NCBI GenBank assembly: GCA_002753225.1
Contig: PDZS01000002.1
Coordinates: 62,001-126,000 of the forward strand
Source: Deltaproteobacteria bacterium YD0425bin51
GTDB lineage: Bacteria; Desulfobacterota; Desulfobacteria; Desulfobacterales; YD0425bin51
Direction: 5' to 3'
Length of the DNA stretch: 64,000 bases
How positions within the stretch are numbered: position 1 is the first letter of the stretch; the number at the start of each line of letters is the position of its first letter. Positions 10,202-18,438 of this stretch are shown here, piece by piece. The notes beneath the pieces are model-generated. The model was not told the origin of the DNA and did not search any database. It was given only the letters and a program-made list of their open reading frames with translations. The position numbers and the translations under genes were made by a program.

Positions 10202-11320
10202 TTATCTTTTTTTCATTAAATTAGCAAATTCTTCAAACATATAAAAAGCATCGTGGGGACCTGGAGATGCTTCTGGATGATACTGAACTGCAAGTATTGA
10301 AAGTTTATTAATTCTAAAGCCTTCAAGAGTGTTATCATTAAGATTTATATGTGTTATTTCAACATCTTTTTTATCAAGGGTGTCTATGTCAACCGCAAAT
10401 CCATGATTTTGGGAGGTTATTTCTATTTTCCCATTAGTAAGATTTTTTACAGGTTGATTTGCCCCGCGGTGCCCAAATTTTAATTTAAAAGTTTTTCCCC
10501 CAAGAGCAAGTCCAAGTAATTGATGCCCTAAACAAATTCCAAAAATTGGTCTATATCCAATAAGTGCTTTTATTGTTTTAACTGCATAAGTTACAGGTTC
10601 TGGATCCCCAGGTCCATTTGATAAAAAGATCCCTGATGGATCCAAAGCTTTTATTTCGTCTGCACTAGTTGAGGCTGGAACTACTATAACTTCACAGCCA
10701 CATTTTTCTAGACATCTTAATATATTATATTTAATACCAAAATCAAAAGCAACAACTGAAAGTTTTTTATCTCTAAATTGCCATAAATTATCATTTGTAA
10801 AATTTTGGTTTCCATTCGTCCAGAAGTATGGTTTTGTAGTTGTAACATCTTTAGCAAGATCTTGACCAACCATACTTGGAAGTTTTTTTGCTCTTTCTAC
10901 TAAAGAGTGCGGGTTCAAATCATTTGTTGAAATCATCGCCCGCATTGCGCCTCTATTTCTAATATGACGCGTTAATGCTCTTGTATCCAAATCTTCTATT
11001 CCAATTATTCCATGATCCTTTAGATAATCAGATAGATTTCCTTTTGCTCTAAAATTACTAGGGAATTTTTGGTATTCTTTTACTATAAATCCTGAAACTT
11101 GGATGCGATCAGATTCCACATCTTCTAAATTGATTCCATAATTTCCAATCAGAGGGTATGTCATGGTTACAATCTGCCCTCTGTAAGAAGGATCCGTCAA
11201 TACTTCCTGATAACCAGTCATTGAAGTATTAAAAACTAATTCTCCACCAGTTTCTCCTCTACATGTGAAAGATCTACATTCAAAATTAGTTCCATCTTCT
11301 AGGGCAAGTAATGCTTTCAT
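10202..11320 (-). CDS. carA: Carbamoyl-phosphate synthase small (glutaminase) subunit
   Basis: The 372 residues match CarA. The N-terminal domain has the FNTSMTGYQEVLTDPSY signature. The class I glutamine amidotransferase domain carries IFGICLGHQLLGLALGG (nucleophile Cys), SQNHGFAVD and AVQYHPEASPGPHDA (catalytic His and Glu). It releases ammonia for CarB. Its ATG overlaps the stop of the GNAT gene by four bases (ATGA), so it is translated as the last gene of a kamA-GNAT-carA unit rather than beside carB. Confidence 0.96.
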   Translation of the reverse strand: MKALLALEDGTNFECRSFTCRGETGGELVFNTSMTGYQEVLTDPSYRGQIVTMTYPLIGNYGINLEDVESDRIQVSGFIVKEYQKFPSNFRAKGNLSDYLKDHGIIGIEDLDTRALTRHIRNRGAMRAMISTNDLNPHSLVERAKKLPSMVGQDLAKDVTTTKPYFWTNGNQNFTNDNLWQFRDKKLSVVAFDFGIKYNILRCLEKCGCEVIVVPASTSADEIKALDPSGIFLSNGPGDPEPVTYAVKTIKALIGYRPIFGICLGHQLLGLALGGKTFKLKFGHRGANQPVKNLTNGKIEITSQNHGFAVDIDTLDKKDVEITHINLNDNTLEGFRINKLSILAVQYHPEASPGPHDAFYMFEEFANLMKKR

Positions 11321-11796
11321 GTTTCTAAAATCTTACAATAAGTTGCCTTATCATCGCCTTTATCATAAAAATCTTTTAATACTGAAGCTAAATTATAACC
11401 GCATCTTTCATAAAAAGCTCTAGTTTTATTGTATTGAAGCCGGCAGGATGTCTCAATATAACTACGACTCCCGCCAGCTTTTAAAATTAATGACTCTGTT
11501 TCCATTAAAAGTTTTTTGCCAATACCTTTTCCCTGATAGTCAGGGTTTACTACTATCCAATATATATCATAACTTGAAGTTGTACATGCTATGGGTCCAT
11601 AACAAGTATAGCCTATAATTTTTTCTCCTACTTCAGAAAAAACAAAATGATACCCGCTTTCTACTCCCTTAGCAATATGTTCTTTAATTAATTCTACAGC
11701 AACATCTACTTCTTTTTCATTAAAAAAGTTTGTCAGCTCGACTATCTCTTTGATTTTATTGCAATCTTCTTTTTTAACATTATATCTTATTTTCAT
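11317..11796 (-). CDS. GNAT-family N-acetyltransferase next to lysine 2,3-aminomutase
   Basis: A single GNAT domain of 159 residues. The acetyl-CoA-binding A motif is VVNPDYQGKGIGKKLLMETE and a late beta-strand/helix reads TRAFYERCGY. It lies 3 nt after kamA and overlaps carA by 4 nt. In organisms that make N-epsilon-acetyl-beta-lysine, an aminomutase (AblA) is paired with an acetyltransferase (AblB), so acetylation of beta-lysine is a reasonable guess. This protein is much shorter than classical AblB, so the substrate is unproven. Confidence 0.72.
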   Translation of the reverse strand: MKIRYNVKKEDCNKIKEIVELTNFFNEKEVDVAVELIKEHIAKGVESGYHFVFSEVGEKIIGYTCYGPIACTTSSYDIYWIVVNPDYQGKGIGKKLLMETESLILKAGGSRSYIETSCRLQYNKTRAFYERCGYNLASVLKDFYDKGDDKATYCKILET

Positions 11797-11799
11797 TAT

Positions 11800-13140
11800 T
11801 TACATTACAATTTCTTGGCATATTACATCAGGGTAGCTAAATATTTTGTTCTCATAATTTTTTAGAATAACTTCTTGATTTTTATGACTCATAACATAAT
11901 CTGGCATTAGAGGAATTTTCCCCCCTCCTCCGGGAGCATCAATTACGTAAGTCGGGATAGCGTAGCCTGAAGTAAAGCCCCTTAATCCTTGAATAATTTC
12001 TAATCCTTTTTCAACAGATGTTCTAAAATGATGGGAGCCGGAAATGGGATCACATTGATAAAGATAGTATGGTCTTACTCTCATCATAAGCATATTATGC
12101 ATGAGTTCTTTCATGGTTTCAACGTTGTCATTTATACCTTTAAGAAGTACAGTTTGAGAGCCTAAAGGGATACCTCCGTCAGAAAGCCTTTCGCATGCTT
12201 TATAAGATTCTTCAGTACATTCTTCTGGGTGGGTAAAATGAAGGCTCATAAATAGAGGATGGTGCCTTTTTAACATTCTGACCAGTTGAGGCGTTACTCG
12301 CTGCGGAAGAACTGCTGGTATTTTTGTTCCTATTCTTATGATTTCAACATGAGGTATTGAGCGTAAATTAGTCAAAACCCAGTTTAATCTGTCATCATTT
12401 AATGTTAATGGATCTCCTCCTGAAATTAGGACATCTCTGATTGTAGGAGTTCTTCGTATATATTCAAAAGCTTGTTCAAGTCTTGAACGTGTAGCATGAA
12501 GCGCTCCATGTCCTACTACTCTAGATCTGGTACAATACCGACAATAGGTTGAACAAAAGTCCAGTACTAAAAGAAGTACTCTATCAGGATATCTATGGAC
12601 AAGTCCTGGAACAGGACTTTGCGCTTCTTCTGAAAGAGGATCATCAGATTCTCCAGGCATTTTGAAAAATTCATCTATAGTTGGTATAACTGTTCTTCTC
12701 AATGGTTGGGAAGAATTTACATGATCGATTAAACTCATATAATATGGGGTTATCCCAATTGGCAGTTTGGCATTTAAAAAGTTAATAGCATTTTCTTCTT
12801 GTTCAGAAAGACTTAAAAAATGTTTTAACTGGGAAGGGGTTCTTATTCGATTTGAAATTTGCCATCGCCAATCATTCCATTCTTTATCAGCGATGTTTGG
12901 AAAGAAATTACGACGAAAAGTTCGAGTTTTTAAACAATTTTTTTGCCTGCGTTTTGTACGATTTGTTGTTTTTTCAAATAAATTTAATCTCTTAAAATTA
13001 AAGGTTATACCATTTTTAAAACCTCCATTTAAAGGAGGCCTACTACCTGGGGGCTCATCCTCATTATCTAATATAAGCTCATTTAACATTGGGCTTGGCA
13101 GAAGACTTTTTGGCAACGTTGAACATGCTTTTTGTTGCAT
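11800..13140 (-). CDS. kamA: Lysine 2,3-aminomutase (radical SAM, PLP)
   Basis: A 446-residue KamA/AblA-type protein. NFFPNIADKEWNDWRWQ is the family's N-terminal signature. The radical SAM cluster is Cys196, Cys200 and Cys203 (CSTYCRYCTRSR), and the PLP-lysine segment is DAPGGGGK near the C-terminus. It converts L-lysine to L-beta-lysine, for lysine degradation or osmolyte synthesis. The first 75 or so residues are a basic extension longer than in many homologues. An AAGGAG sequence precedes the ATG. A CCCTTT/AAAGGG hairpin sits in its upstream region at 13206-13222. Confidence 0.92.
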   Translation of the reverse strand: MQQKACSTLPKSLLPSPMLNELILDNEDEPPGSRPPLNGGFKNGITFNFKRLNLFEKTTNRTKRRQKNCLKTRTFRRNFFPNIADKEWNDWRWQISNRIRTPSQLKHFLSLSEQEENAINFLNAKLPIGITPYYMSLIDHVNSSQPLRRTVIPTIDEFFKMPGESDDPLSEEAQSPVPGLVHRYPDRVLLLVLDFCSTYCRYCTRSRVVGHGALHATRSRLEQAFEYIRRTPTIRDVLISGGDPLTLNDDRLNWVLTNLRSIPHVEIIRIGTKIPAVLPQRVTPQLVRMLKRHHPLFMSLHFTHPEECTEESYKACERLSDGGIPLGSQTVLLKGINDNVETMKELMHNMLMMRVRPYYLYQCDPISGSHHFRTSVEKGLEIIQGLRGFTSGYAIPTYVIDAPGGGGKIPLMPDYVMSHKNQEVILKNYENKIFSYPDVICQEIVM

Positions 13141-13321
13141 TTTTTTCTCCTTAAGAATCCTTGAAAATTAAAAATTTTTTAAAAAAATTAAAGATTGTCT
13201 ATTTCCCCTTTATTTCAAAGGGTGAACTACTATAACTATTTTTTATCCAAAATCAAGTTAATATTTAATGATTTTTTATATCTTGTTATTATTTTTTTTT
13301 GATTTTATATTATGAGTTATT

Positions 13322-14386
13322 ATGTATGGTAGAGAGCTAACAATTAGAGAAGAGTTTGAAAAAAGAGAAAAAGGGTTCATGTCTTATTTTGGATGCTTGA
13401 GCATATCATCCAAAGGAAGAATGAGAGAAGAAGAACCATGTCCTATTCGTACTGCTTTTCAGCAGGACAGGAATCGCATTGTATACTCCAATGCTTTTAG
13501 AAAGCTGAAATATAAAACCCAAGTTTTTTTATCTCCATTAGGGGATGAATATAGAACAAGGCTAACCCATACATTAGAAGTTGCACAAATTGCTAGAACT
13601 ATAGCTAGAGCTTTGAGGTTAAATGAAGATTTGGCAGAAGCCATTGCTCTTGGGCATGATCTAGGGCATCCTCCTTTTGGACACAGCGGGGAGGCAGTTT
13701 TAAAAGAAATATATTCGCCGGATTTTTCTCACAGCAAACAGAGTTTAAGGGTAGTAGATATTCTTGAAAATAACGGCAAAGGGTTAAACCTTACATATGA
13801 AGTTCGAGATGGTATTTTAAAACATTCTAAAGGCTTTGGGAAAATAATTGCTGATGATTCTGAAGAAATGGCATGCACAGTTGAAGGTAAAATAGTTCGT
13901 ATTGCTGATATTTTTGCTTATTTAAATCATGATTTGGATGACGCAATTAGGAGCCGTGTAATTTCAGAAAATAAAATACCCTCAATATGTTATAAGGTAC
14001 TAGGGAAAACTCATTCAGAACGGGCAACTACAATGATTCGAGATCTCATTTTTTCAAGCAGTTTAAAAGATGAAAAATTTCGTCTCATGATTAGTGATGA
14101 AGTATCTTCTGCAATAGAAATATTAAGAGATTTCCTTTATGAAAATGTGTATCGCTCTTCAAAAGTGCATAATGAATTTATAAAAGCCAAAAAGATTTTA
14201 TCCGAGCTTTATGAATTTCTTTTAAAAAATGAAGTAATCCTTGAAAAAAAACTTTCTGAGTTAGGTATGAGCCATTTAAATGGTAATCATAAAGAACAAT
14301 TAGTATGCGATTTTATTGCTAGTATGACAGATAGGTATGCGTTATCCATTTATACAAAACATTTTTTCCCATCACCATTACTTTGA
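13322..14386 (+). CDS. dgt: dGTPase-like deoxynucleoside triphosphohydrolase
   Basis: A 354-residue HD-domain protein of the Dgt family. RNRIVYSNAFRKLKYKTQVF and YRTRLTHTLEVAQIARTIAR lead to the metal motif GHDLGHPPFGHSGE. The family hydrolyses dNTPs to deoxynucleosides and triphosphate. The length fits the short bacterial class. The ribosome site is weak. It is the first gene of a tight plus-strand run with two YkgJ proteins, GAF, kinase and UspA genes. The next ORF may overlap its last 50 bases. Confidence 0.9.
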   Translation: MYGRELTIREEFEKREKGFMSYFGCLSISSKGRMREEEPCPIRTAFQQDRNRIVYSNAFRKLKYKTQVFLSPLGDEYRTRLTHTLEVAQIARTIARALRLNEDLAEAIALGHDLGHPPFGHSGEAVLKEIYSPDFSHSKQSLRVVDILENNGKGLNLTYEVRDGILKHSKGFGKIIADDSEEMACTVEGKIVRIADIFAYLNHDLDDAIRSRVISENKIPSICYKVLGKTHSERATTMIRDLIFSSSLKDEKFRLMISDEVSSAIEILRDFLYENVYRSSKVHNEFIKAKKILSELYEFLLKNEVILEKKLSELGMSHLNGNHKEQLVCDFIASMTDRYALSIYTKHFFPSPLL

Positions 14387-14882
14387 AAAGCTGAAAGCTA
14401 TTTATAAGTATATGGATGAAAAATATCTTGAGGCTGCAAGTTATTATGGCTTTATATGTAAAGGATGTGAAGATAATTGCTGCAGGACTCATTTTTATCA
14501 CCATACATTTGTAGAATATTTATATCTTTTTGAAGGGTTCAAAACGCTATCTGATGAGGAACAATTAAAGATCAATGGAAATATTGACAAACCAGAAATA
14601 TGCCCATTGAATTTTAATGGATTATGCAGACTTTATGATTTTAGACCTATGATTTGCAGATTACATGGCATTCCCCATGAGTTGCATAAACCAGGGTTTA
14701 ATACAATGAAGAGTGTTGGATGTGATTGTTTTTATAAAAATTGCGGCGGGAAAAAATATTTACAATTTGATCGTACCCCTTTTTATTTTAAAGTTGCAGA
14801 AATAGAAAAAGAACTAAAACAGCAGTCAAAAATAAATGATAAATTCAAGCTTACTATTGCTGAAATGATTAAAACTTTTTAG
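14337..14882 (+). CDS. YkgJ-family cysteine-cluster protein
   Basis: A 181-residue protein with the YkgJ (putative zinc or iron-sulfur) pattern: CKGCEDNCC, then CPLNFNGLCRLYDFRPMICRLHG, then a late GCDCFYKNC. Function is not established for most of the family. With this start it overlaps dgt by 50 bases. An in-frame ATG at 14412 would avoid the overlap, but the intervening FEKLKAIYKYMDEKY reads like the family's usual first helix, so I keep the longer form with doubt. The larger YkgJ gene follows 6 bases later. Confidence 0.8.
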   Translation: MRYPFIQNIFSHHHYFEKLKAIYKYMDEKYLEAASYYGFICKGCEDNCCRTHFYHHTFVEYLYLFEGFKTLSDEEQLKINGNIDKPEICPLNFNGLCRLYDFRPMICRLHGIPHELHKPGFNTMKSVGCDCFYKNCGGKKYLQFDRTPFYFKVAEIEKELKQQSKINDKFKLTIAEMIKTF

Positions 14883-14888
14883 GTTAAA

Positions 14889-15674
14889 ATGAGATATATT
14901 GATATAGATAATATAAATTTTATCCCTGGGCGAAGGCTTGAACGTTCTGATACGTTTTCATTCCATTGCCATAAGGATATAGCCTGTTTCAATAAATGCT
15001 GCAGGAATTTAAACCTTTTTTTATACCCCTATGATATTGTAAGATTAAAAAAATGTTTAAATATTACTTCAGATGAATTTATTGATAAATTTGTTGATGT
15101 TGTTTCAAGAGAGCAGCATTTTTTTCCTGTAGTTTTACTGAAAATGTCTGATAAAAAAGAGGCAGAATGTAATTTTTTAAGTGAGTCTGGATGCTCTGTT
15201 TATTTGGATAGACCTTATGTATGCAGAATGTTTCCTATAGTTCAAGGAACATTTTATGATGCACAGGCTGGTATTGATAAGTCGCTTTATTTTTTTAACC
15301 CTCCTCCCTTTTGTTTAGGTAAGAGTGAAATAAAAGAATGGACGCCGGATTTGTGGATCAAAGATCAAGATGCTGATTTTTACACTAAAATGGCAGGAGA
15401 ATTTGAAGAACTCCAGCGTTTATTCCAATCCGATCCTTGGGGAGCTGAGGGAATAGGCGGACAAAAAGCAAAAATGGCTTTTATGGCAAGCTATAATATT
15501 GATAAATTTCGCGATTTTTTATTTAATAGTAGTTTTTTGAAAAGGTATAAAATAAAATCAGATGTTTTAAAAAAAATTAAAACTGATGATGTAAGTTTAC
15601 TTAAACTAGGTTTTGAATGGATAAAATATTATCTTTGGAGTATAAAGTCTCTTAATATTAAAATGAGGAGTTAA
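14889..15674 (+). CDS. YkgJ-family cysteine-cluster protein
   Basis: A 261-residue YkgJ protein with cysteine groups CHKDIACFNKCCRN near residue 27, CNFLSESGCSVYLDRPYVCRMFP near residue 95 and a lone CLG near residue 140. These probably bind a metal or Fe-S cluster. The C-terminal third contains FMASYNIDKFRDFLFNSSF. A paralogue with the same arrangement is encoded at 30808-31599. The ribosome site is AGGTTAA just before the ATG. The biochemical function is unknown. Confidence 0.85.
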   Translation: MRYIDIDNINFIPGRRLERSDTFSFHCHKDIACFNKCCRNLNLFLYPYDIVRLKKCLNITSDEFIDKFVDVVSREQHFFPVVLLKMSDKKEAECNFLSESGCSVYLDRPYVCRMFPIVQGTFYDAQAGIDKSLYFFNPPPFCLGKSEIKEWTPDLWIKDQDADFYTKMAGEFEELQRLFQSDPWGAEGIGGQKAKMAFMASYNIDKFRDFLFNSSFLKRYKIKSDVLKKIKTDDVSLLKLGFEWIKYYLWSIKSLNIKMRS

Positions 15675-15678
15675 AAAA

Positions 15679-16272
15679 ATGTCCGAAGTTATTGAAAGAA
15701 AATTTTATCTTAAAGAGTTTAAAGCAATAAGCCATGCTATTTCTAGTTATGAAGATTTAACACTTTTAATAAATCATATTGTTGAGGGCTTAAGCCGTAC
15801 ATTTAAACTTAAAGGTTGTTGCATTATGCTTTTTGATGAGCGCGAAAAACAGTTATTTCATGTTGGTAGCCATGGCATAAGTGAAGCTTATATAGCAAAA
15901 GGACCTGTTGTTGTAGATGAGAAATATAGCAACTTTTTAAAAGGAGAATCCATTTTTATTGAAGATTTAAGAAATGATCCAAGAGTTCAATATCCTGAGG
16001 AAGCATTAAAAGAAAACATCATAAGTATGGTATCTCTCCCAATTAAATATCGTAATTCTGTAATAGGTTTGGTTAGGCTTTACCATAGCTCTACTATAAA
16101 GCTTAATGAAGAAGATATTGATTCTATTCTAGTTTTAGCGCAGCAGTTAGGGCTTGTTATTGAAAATAACGGACTTAGAAATTTCTTAGAAGAAGTAAAA
16201 GGCGGAATTTCTCGCCTGCCGCTTCATATGTTAGAAGGTTTATATAATGAAAACCGATCGACTCGTTATTGA
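15679..16272 (+). CDS. GAF-domain protein
   Basis: A 197-residue protein with one GAF domain at about residues 15-165: SYEDLTLLINHIVEGLSRTFKLKGCCIMLFDE, then GESIFIEDLRNDPRVQYPEEA and SMVSLPIKYRNSVIGLVRLYH. It has no output domain, so it probably acts by binding a ligand or a partner. AGGAGT stands 8 bases before the ATG. It starts 4 bases after the YkgJ stop and overlaps the kinase-like gene by 26 bases, indicating translational coupling. Confidence 0.85.
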   Translation: MSEVIERKFYLKEFKAISHAISSYEDLTLLINHIVEGLSRTFKLKGCCIMLFDEREKQLFHVGSHGISEAYIAKGPVVVDEKYSNFLKGESIFIEDLRNDPRVQYPEEALKENIISMVSLPIKYRNSVIGLVRLYHSSTIKLNEEDIDSILVLAQQLGLVIENNGLRNFLEEVKGGISRLPLHMLEGLYNENRSTRY

Positions 16273-17155
16273 TACAAAAGATTTTTTTTCCATAGACAAT
16301 GGCGATGAAATAATACTAGGAGACAGACGCTACGAGATATTTGGCCATGCAAAAGAAATGCGGTTTGGAATTGAAGACCCTAAATTTTGGGTAAAACGAG
16401 CCATTGACATGGAAACAGGGGAAAAAAAACTCATAAAATTTGCTTTTTTTGAATCTTTTGATACAACACTTGCCGGCGTAAAAATTAAATGTTTTAGGAG
16501 CCCTCAAAAAGAAGCAGATATTTTAGAGCTTGTGAAAAATCATCCCCATTTTATGCATGGCACAGTTGTTAAAGACTCAGCAGGCCATAGTATTAGAATT
16601 TTGGATGTGGTTAGGGGAGCAAATCTCCTTGTATATTTAGATTCATTTAAAATGAAATATGATGTATATTTTCAAACAGTCTTGCCTGAAATTTTAAAAA
16701 AAGTTGTTAAAACTTTTGAGGCTATAAGGTTTCTTCATATTAATGGATACAAACATGGTGACATTAGAAATGATCATATAATTGTTGAAAATGATACAGG
16801 TAACTATGTGTGGATAGACTTTGATTATGATTTTGAATCACTTGAAAATCCATATAGCCTAGATATCTTTGGTCTGGGAAATGTTTTGATCTATACGATT
16901 GGCAAGGGGTTCCATAATTATTATTCAATAGTAAATGATAAATACACTTATGGAGATTTAATTGATCGAATAGAGCCTGGTGATTTTTCGCTTCTTTACA
17001 AACGCAGATTTATTAATTTTAAGAAAATATACCCGATTATACCAAAAGCGCTAAATGATATTGTTCTTCATTTTTCAACAGGCGCTGAAGTTTATTATGA
17101 AACAGTAGATGAAATTATTGAGGATTTAAATAGATGTTTATATTCACTCTTTTAA
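16247..17155 (+). CDS. Degenerate protein kinase-like protein
   Basis: This 302-residue protein has the shape of a Ser/Thr kinase with altered motifs. The catalytic loop reads HGDIRNDHIIVEN: the catalytic Asp is present, but the usual Asn is replaced by His. The DFG motif reads DFD (WIDFDYDF). A putative ATP-binding Lys lies in KKLIKFAFF. It may be an active atypical kinase or a pseudokinase scaffold. It overlaps the GAF gene by 26 bases and is followed by a UspA gene, which suggests a small signalling module. Confidence 0.72.
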   Translation: MKTDRLVIDTKDFFSIDNGDEIILGDRRYEIFGHAKEMRFGIEDPKFWVKRAIDMETGEKKLIKFAFFESFDTTLAGVKIKCFRSPQKEADILELVKNHPHFMHGTVVKDSAGHSIRILDVVRGANLLVYLDSFKMKYDVYFQTVLPEILKKVVKTFEAIRFLHINGYKHGDIRNDHIIVENDTGNYVWIDFDYDFESLENPYSLDIFGLGNVLIYTIGKGFHNYYSIVNDKYTYGDLIDRIEPGDFSLLYKRRFINFKKIYPIIPKALNDIVLHFSTGAEVYYETVDEIIEDLNRCLYSLF

Positions 17156-17173
17156 TTTAATGAGAGGTGATGC

Positions 17174-17614
17174 TTGAATATTTTAGTTGCTGTAAACGAT
17201 TCTATAAGTTCTAGAGCCATGTTAGATTTTTTTATAAATATGGAGTTATGCGCTCAAGATGTTAACATAACGCTTATTCATGTATTCAGAAAACCATCAA
17301 GCGGGGAAGAGCTAATGGGTCAAAAGTTCATGAAAGAGCTTCCAACAAGATTTACGTCGGTCCTGCAAAAAGCAAAGGATAGATTAGTAGAAAAAGGATA
17401 TATTGCAGATAAAATTGAGACAAAACTGATAGAAGTCCTTTATCCAACTATTTCTGACGGAATTATAGATGAGTTTAACAAAAAGAAATATGACATGGTA
17501 GTAATTGGAAGAAAACGAATGTCCAAAGCTGAAGAGTTTGTTTTAGGAGACCCTAGTGCAAAACTTGTCCGTGCTTTAAATGGGACAGCAGTTTTAGTTG
17601 TAAAATGCAAATAA
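17174..17614 (+). CDS. Universal stress protein, UspA family
   Basis: A 146-residue single Usp domain starting MNILVAVNDSISSRAMLDFF and ending GTAVLVVK. The middle KYDMVVIGRKR corresponds to the nucleotide-binding region, but the usual GxxGx9GS pattern is degenerate (GRKRMSKAEEFVLGDPSAK), so ATP binding is uncertain. The start is TTG at 17174, supported by GAGAGGTGA upstream. It is the last gene of the dgt-to-usp run and converges on the SDR gene with 2 bases between. Confidence 0.86.
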   Translation: MNILVAVNDSISSRAMLDFFINMELCAQDVNITLIHVFRKPSSGEELMGQKFMKELPTRFTSVLQKAKDRLVEKGYIADKIETKLIEVLYPTISDGIIDEFNKKKYDMVVIGRKRMSKAEEFVLGDPSAKLVRALNGTAVLVVKCK

Positions 17615-17616
17615 AT

Positions 17617-18438
17617 TTATAGTATTCCTTTTGGCATTGGGGGGACAATTTCCCCCCCTAAAACATACCCTCCGTCTAATCTTAAAACTGTTCCTGTCAT
17701 AAAAGGAGCGTCTTTTATTATAAAAACAACAGCTTTTACAATATCTTCAAAGCTTCCTGTTCTGCGAAGAAGCGTATGACTGATTATCCCTTTTTTTTGC
17801 TCATCATTTAAAATTCCCCATCCCCTTGTATTTTCGCCATGCCTTGTGTTAAAAAAACCGAGCATGATTTCATTGACTCTTACTTCTGGAGCGCCTATTC
17901 TTGCCCAAGTTTCTGTTAGAATAGATATCCCTCGGTTTGCTGCTGCATACCCATCATTAAATACATAGCCAGCAGGACCAGATCTGCCTACAATGCCTGC
18001 TATTGATGAAATATTTATTACAACTCCAATATCTGATCTTTTTAAATAAGGGAGGCTTGAGTCAAATATCCACCATTTAGCTCTGAGCGTTGTCGCAAGT
18101 TCTAAATCCCATTGTTCTTCTATATATTTTCCATGTACAATAGGCCAGCCTCCTCTTTCTATATTGTTTATTAAAATATCTAACCTTCCAAAGCGTTCAA
18201 TAACTTTGGAAATAAGTTCAGGTATTTTTTTTGTTTCTAAAAGATTTGTTTTTATAATAAAATGCTCACATCCAGCTTTTACAAAATCAGCTCTGCATTC
18301 TTCAAGACTTTCTTCCCAGTCATAATAGGTAAGAGCAACTTTTACACCTTCTTTTGATAGAGCAAGCCCAATTTCTTTTCCGATCCCTTTAATTGCGCCT
18401 AAGACCAAAGCCACTTTATTCTTTAAAATAAGATTCAT
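17617..18438 (-). CDS. Short-chain dehydrogenase/reductase lacking the catalytic Lys
   Basis: A 273-residue SDR fold. The nucleotide-binding glycine motif is LGAIKGIG (residues 13-20), followed by DILINNIERGG and INISSIAG (Ser144/145). The catalytic YxxxK motif is absent. The best-placed tyrosines are Tyr158 (YVFND) and Tyr164 (YAAAN), with Asp or Asn where Lys is expected. The C-terminal end FMTGTVLRLDGGYVLGG is normal. It may be a non-canonical reductase or have lost catalysis. Its ATG overlaps the RhuM-Fic stop (ATGA). A G6/C6 hairpin lies in its 3' coding end (about 17641-17659). Confidence 0.83.
   Translation of the reverse strand: MNLILKNKVALVLGAIKGIGKEIGLALSKEGVKVALTYYDWEESLEECRADFVKAGCEHFIIKTNLLETKKIPELISKVIERFGRLDILINNIERGGWPIVHGKYIEEQWDLELATTLRAKWWIFDSSLPYLKRSDIGVVINISSIAGIVGRSGPAGYVFNDGYAAANRGISILTETWARIGAPEVRVNEIMLGFFNTRHGENTRGWGILNDEQKKGIISHTLLRRTGSFEDIVKAVVFIIKDAPFMTGTVLRLDGGYVLGGEIVPPMPKGIL

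Noticed and set aside
12767..13171. Plus-strand ORF of 134 residues
   Set aside because: It is antisense to the conserved N-terminal half of kamA, has no family resemblance and no ribosome site.
17641..17659. G6/C6 hairpin as intrinsic terminator for the usp gene
   Set aside because: It lies inside the SDR coding sequence and has no following T-run.
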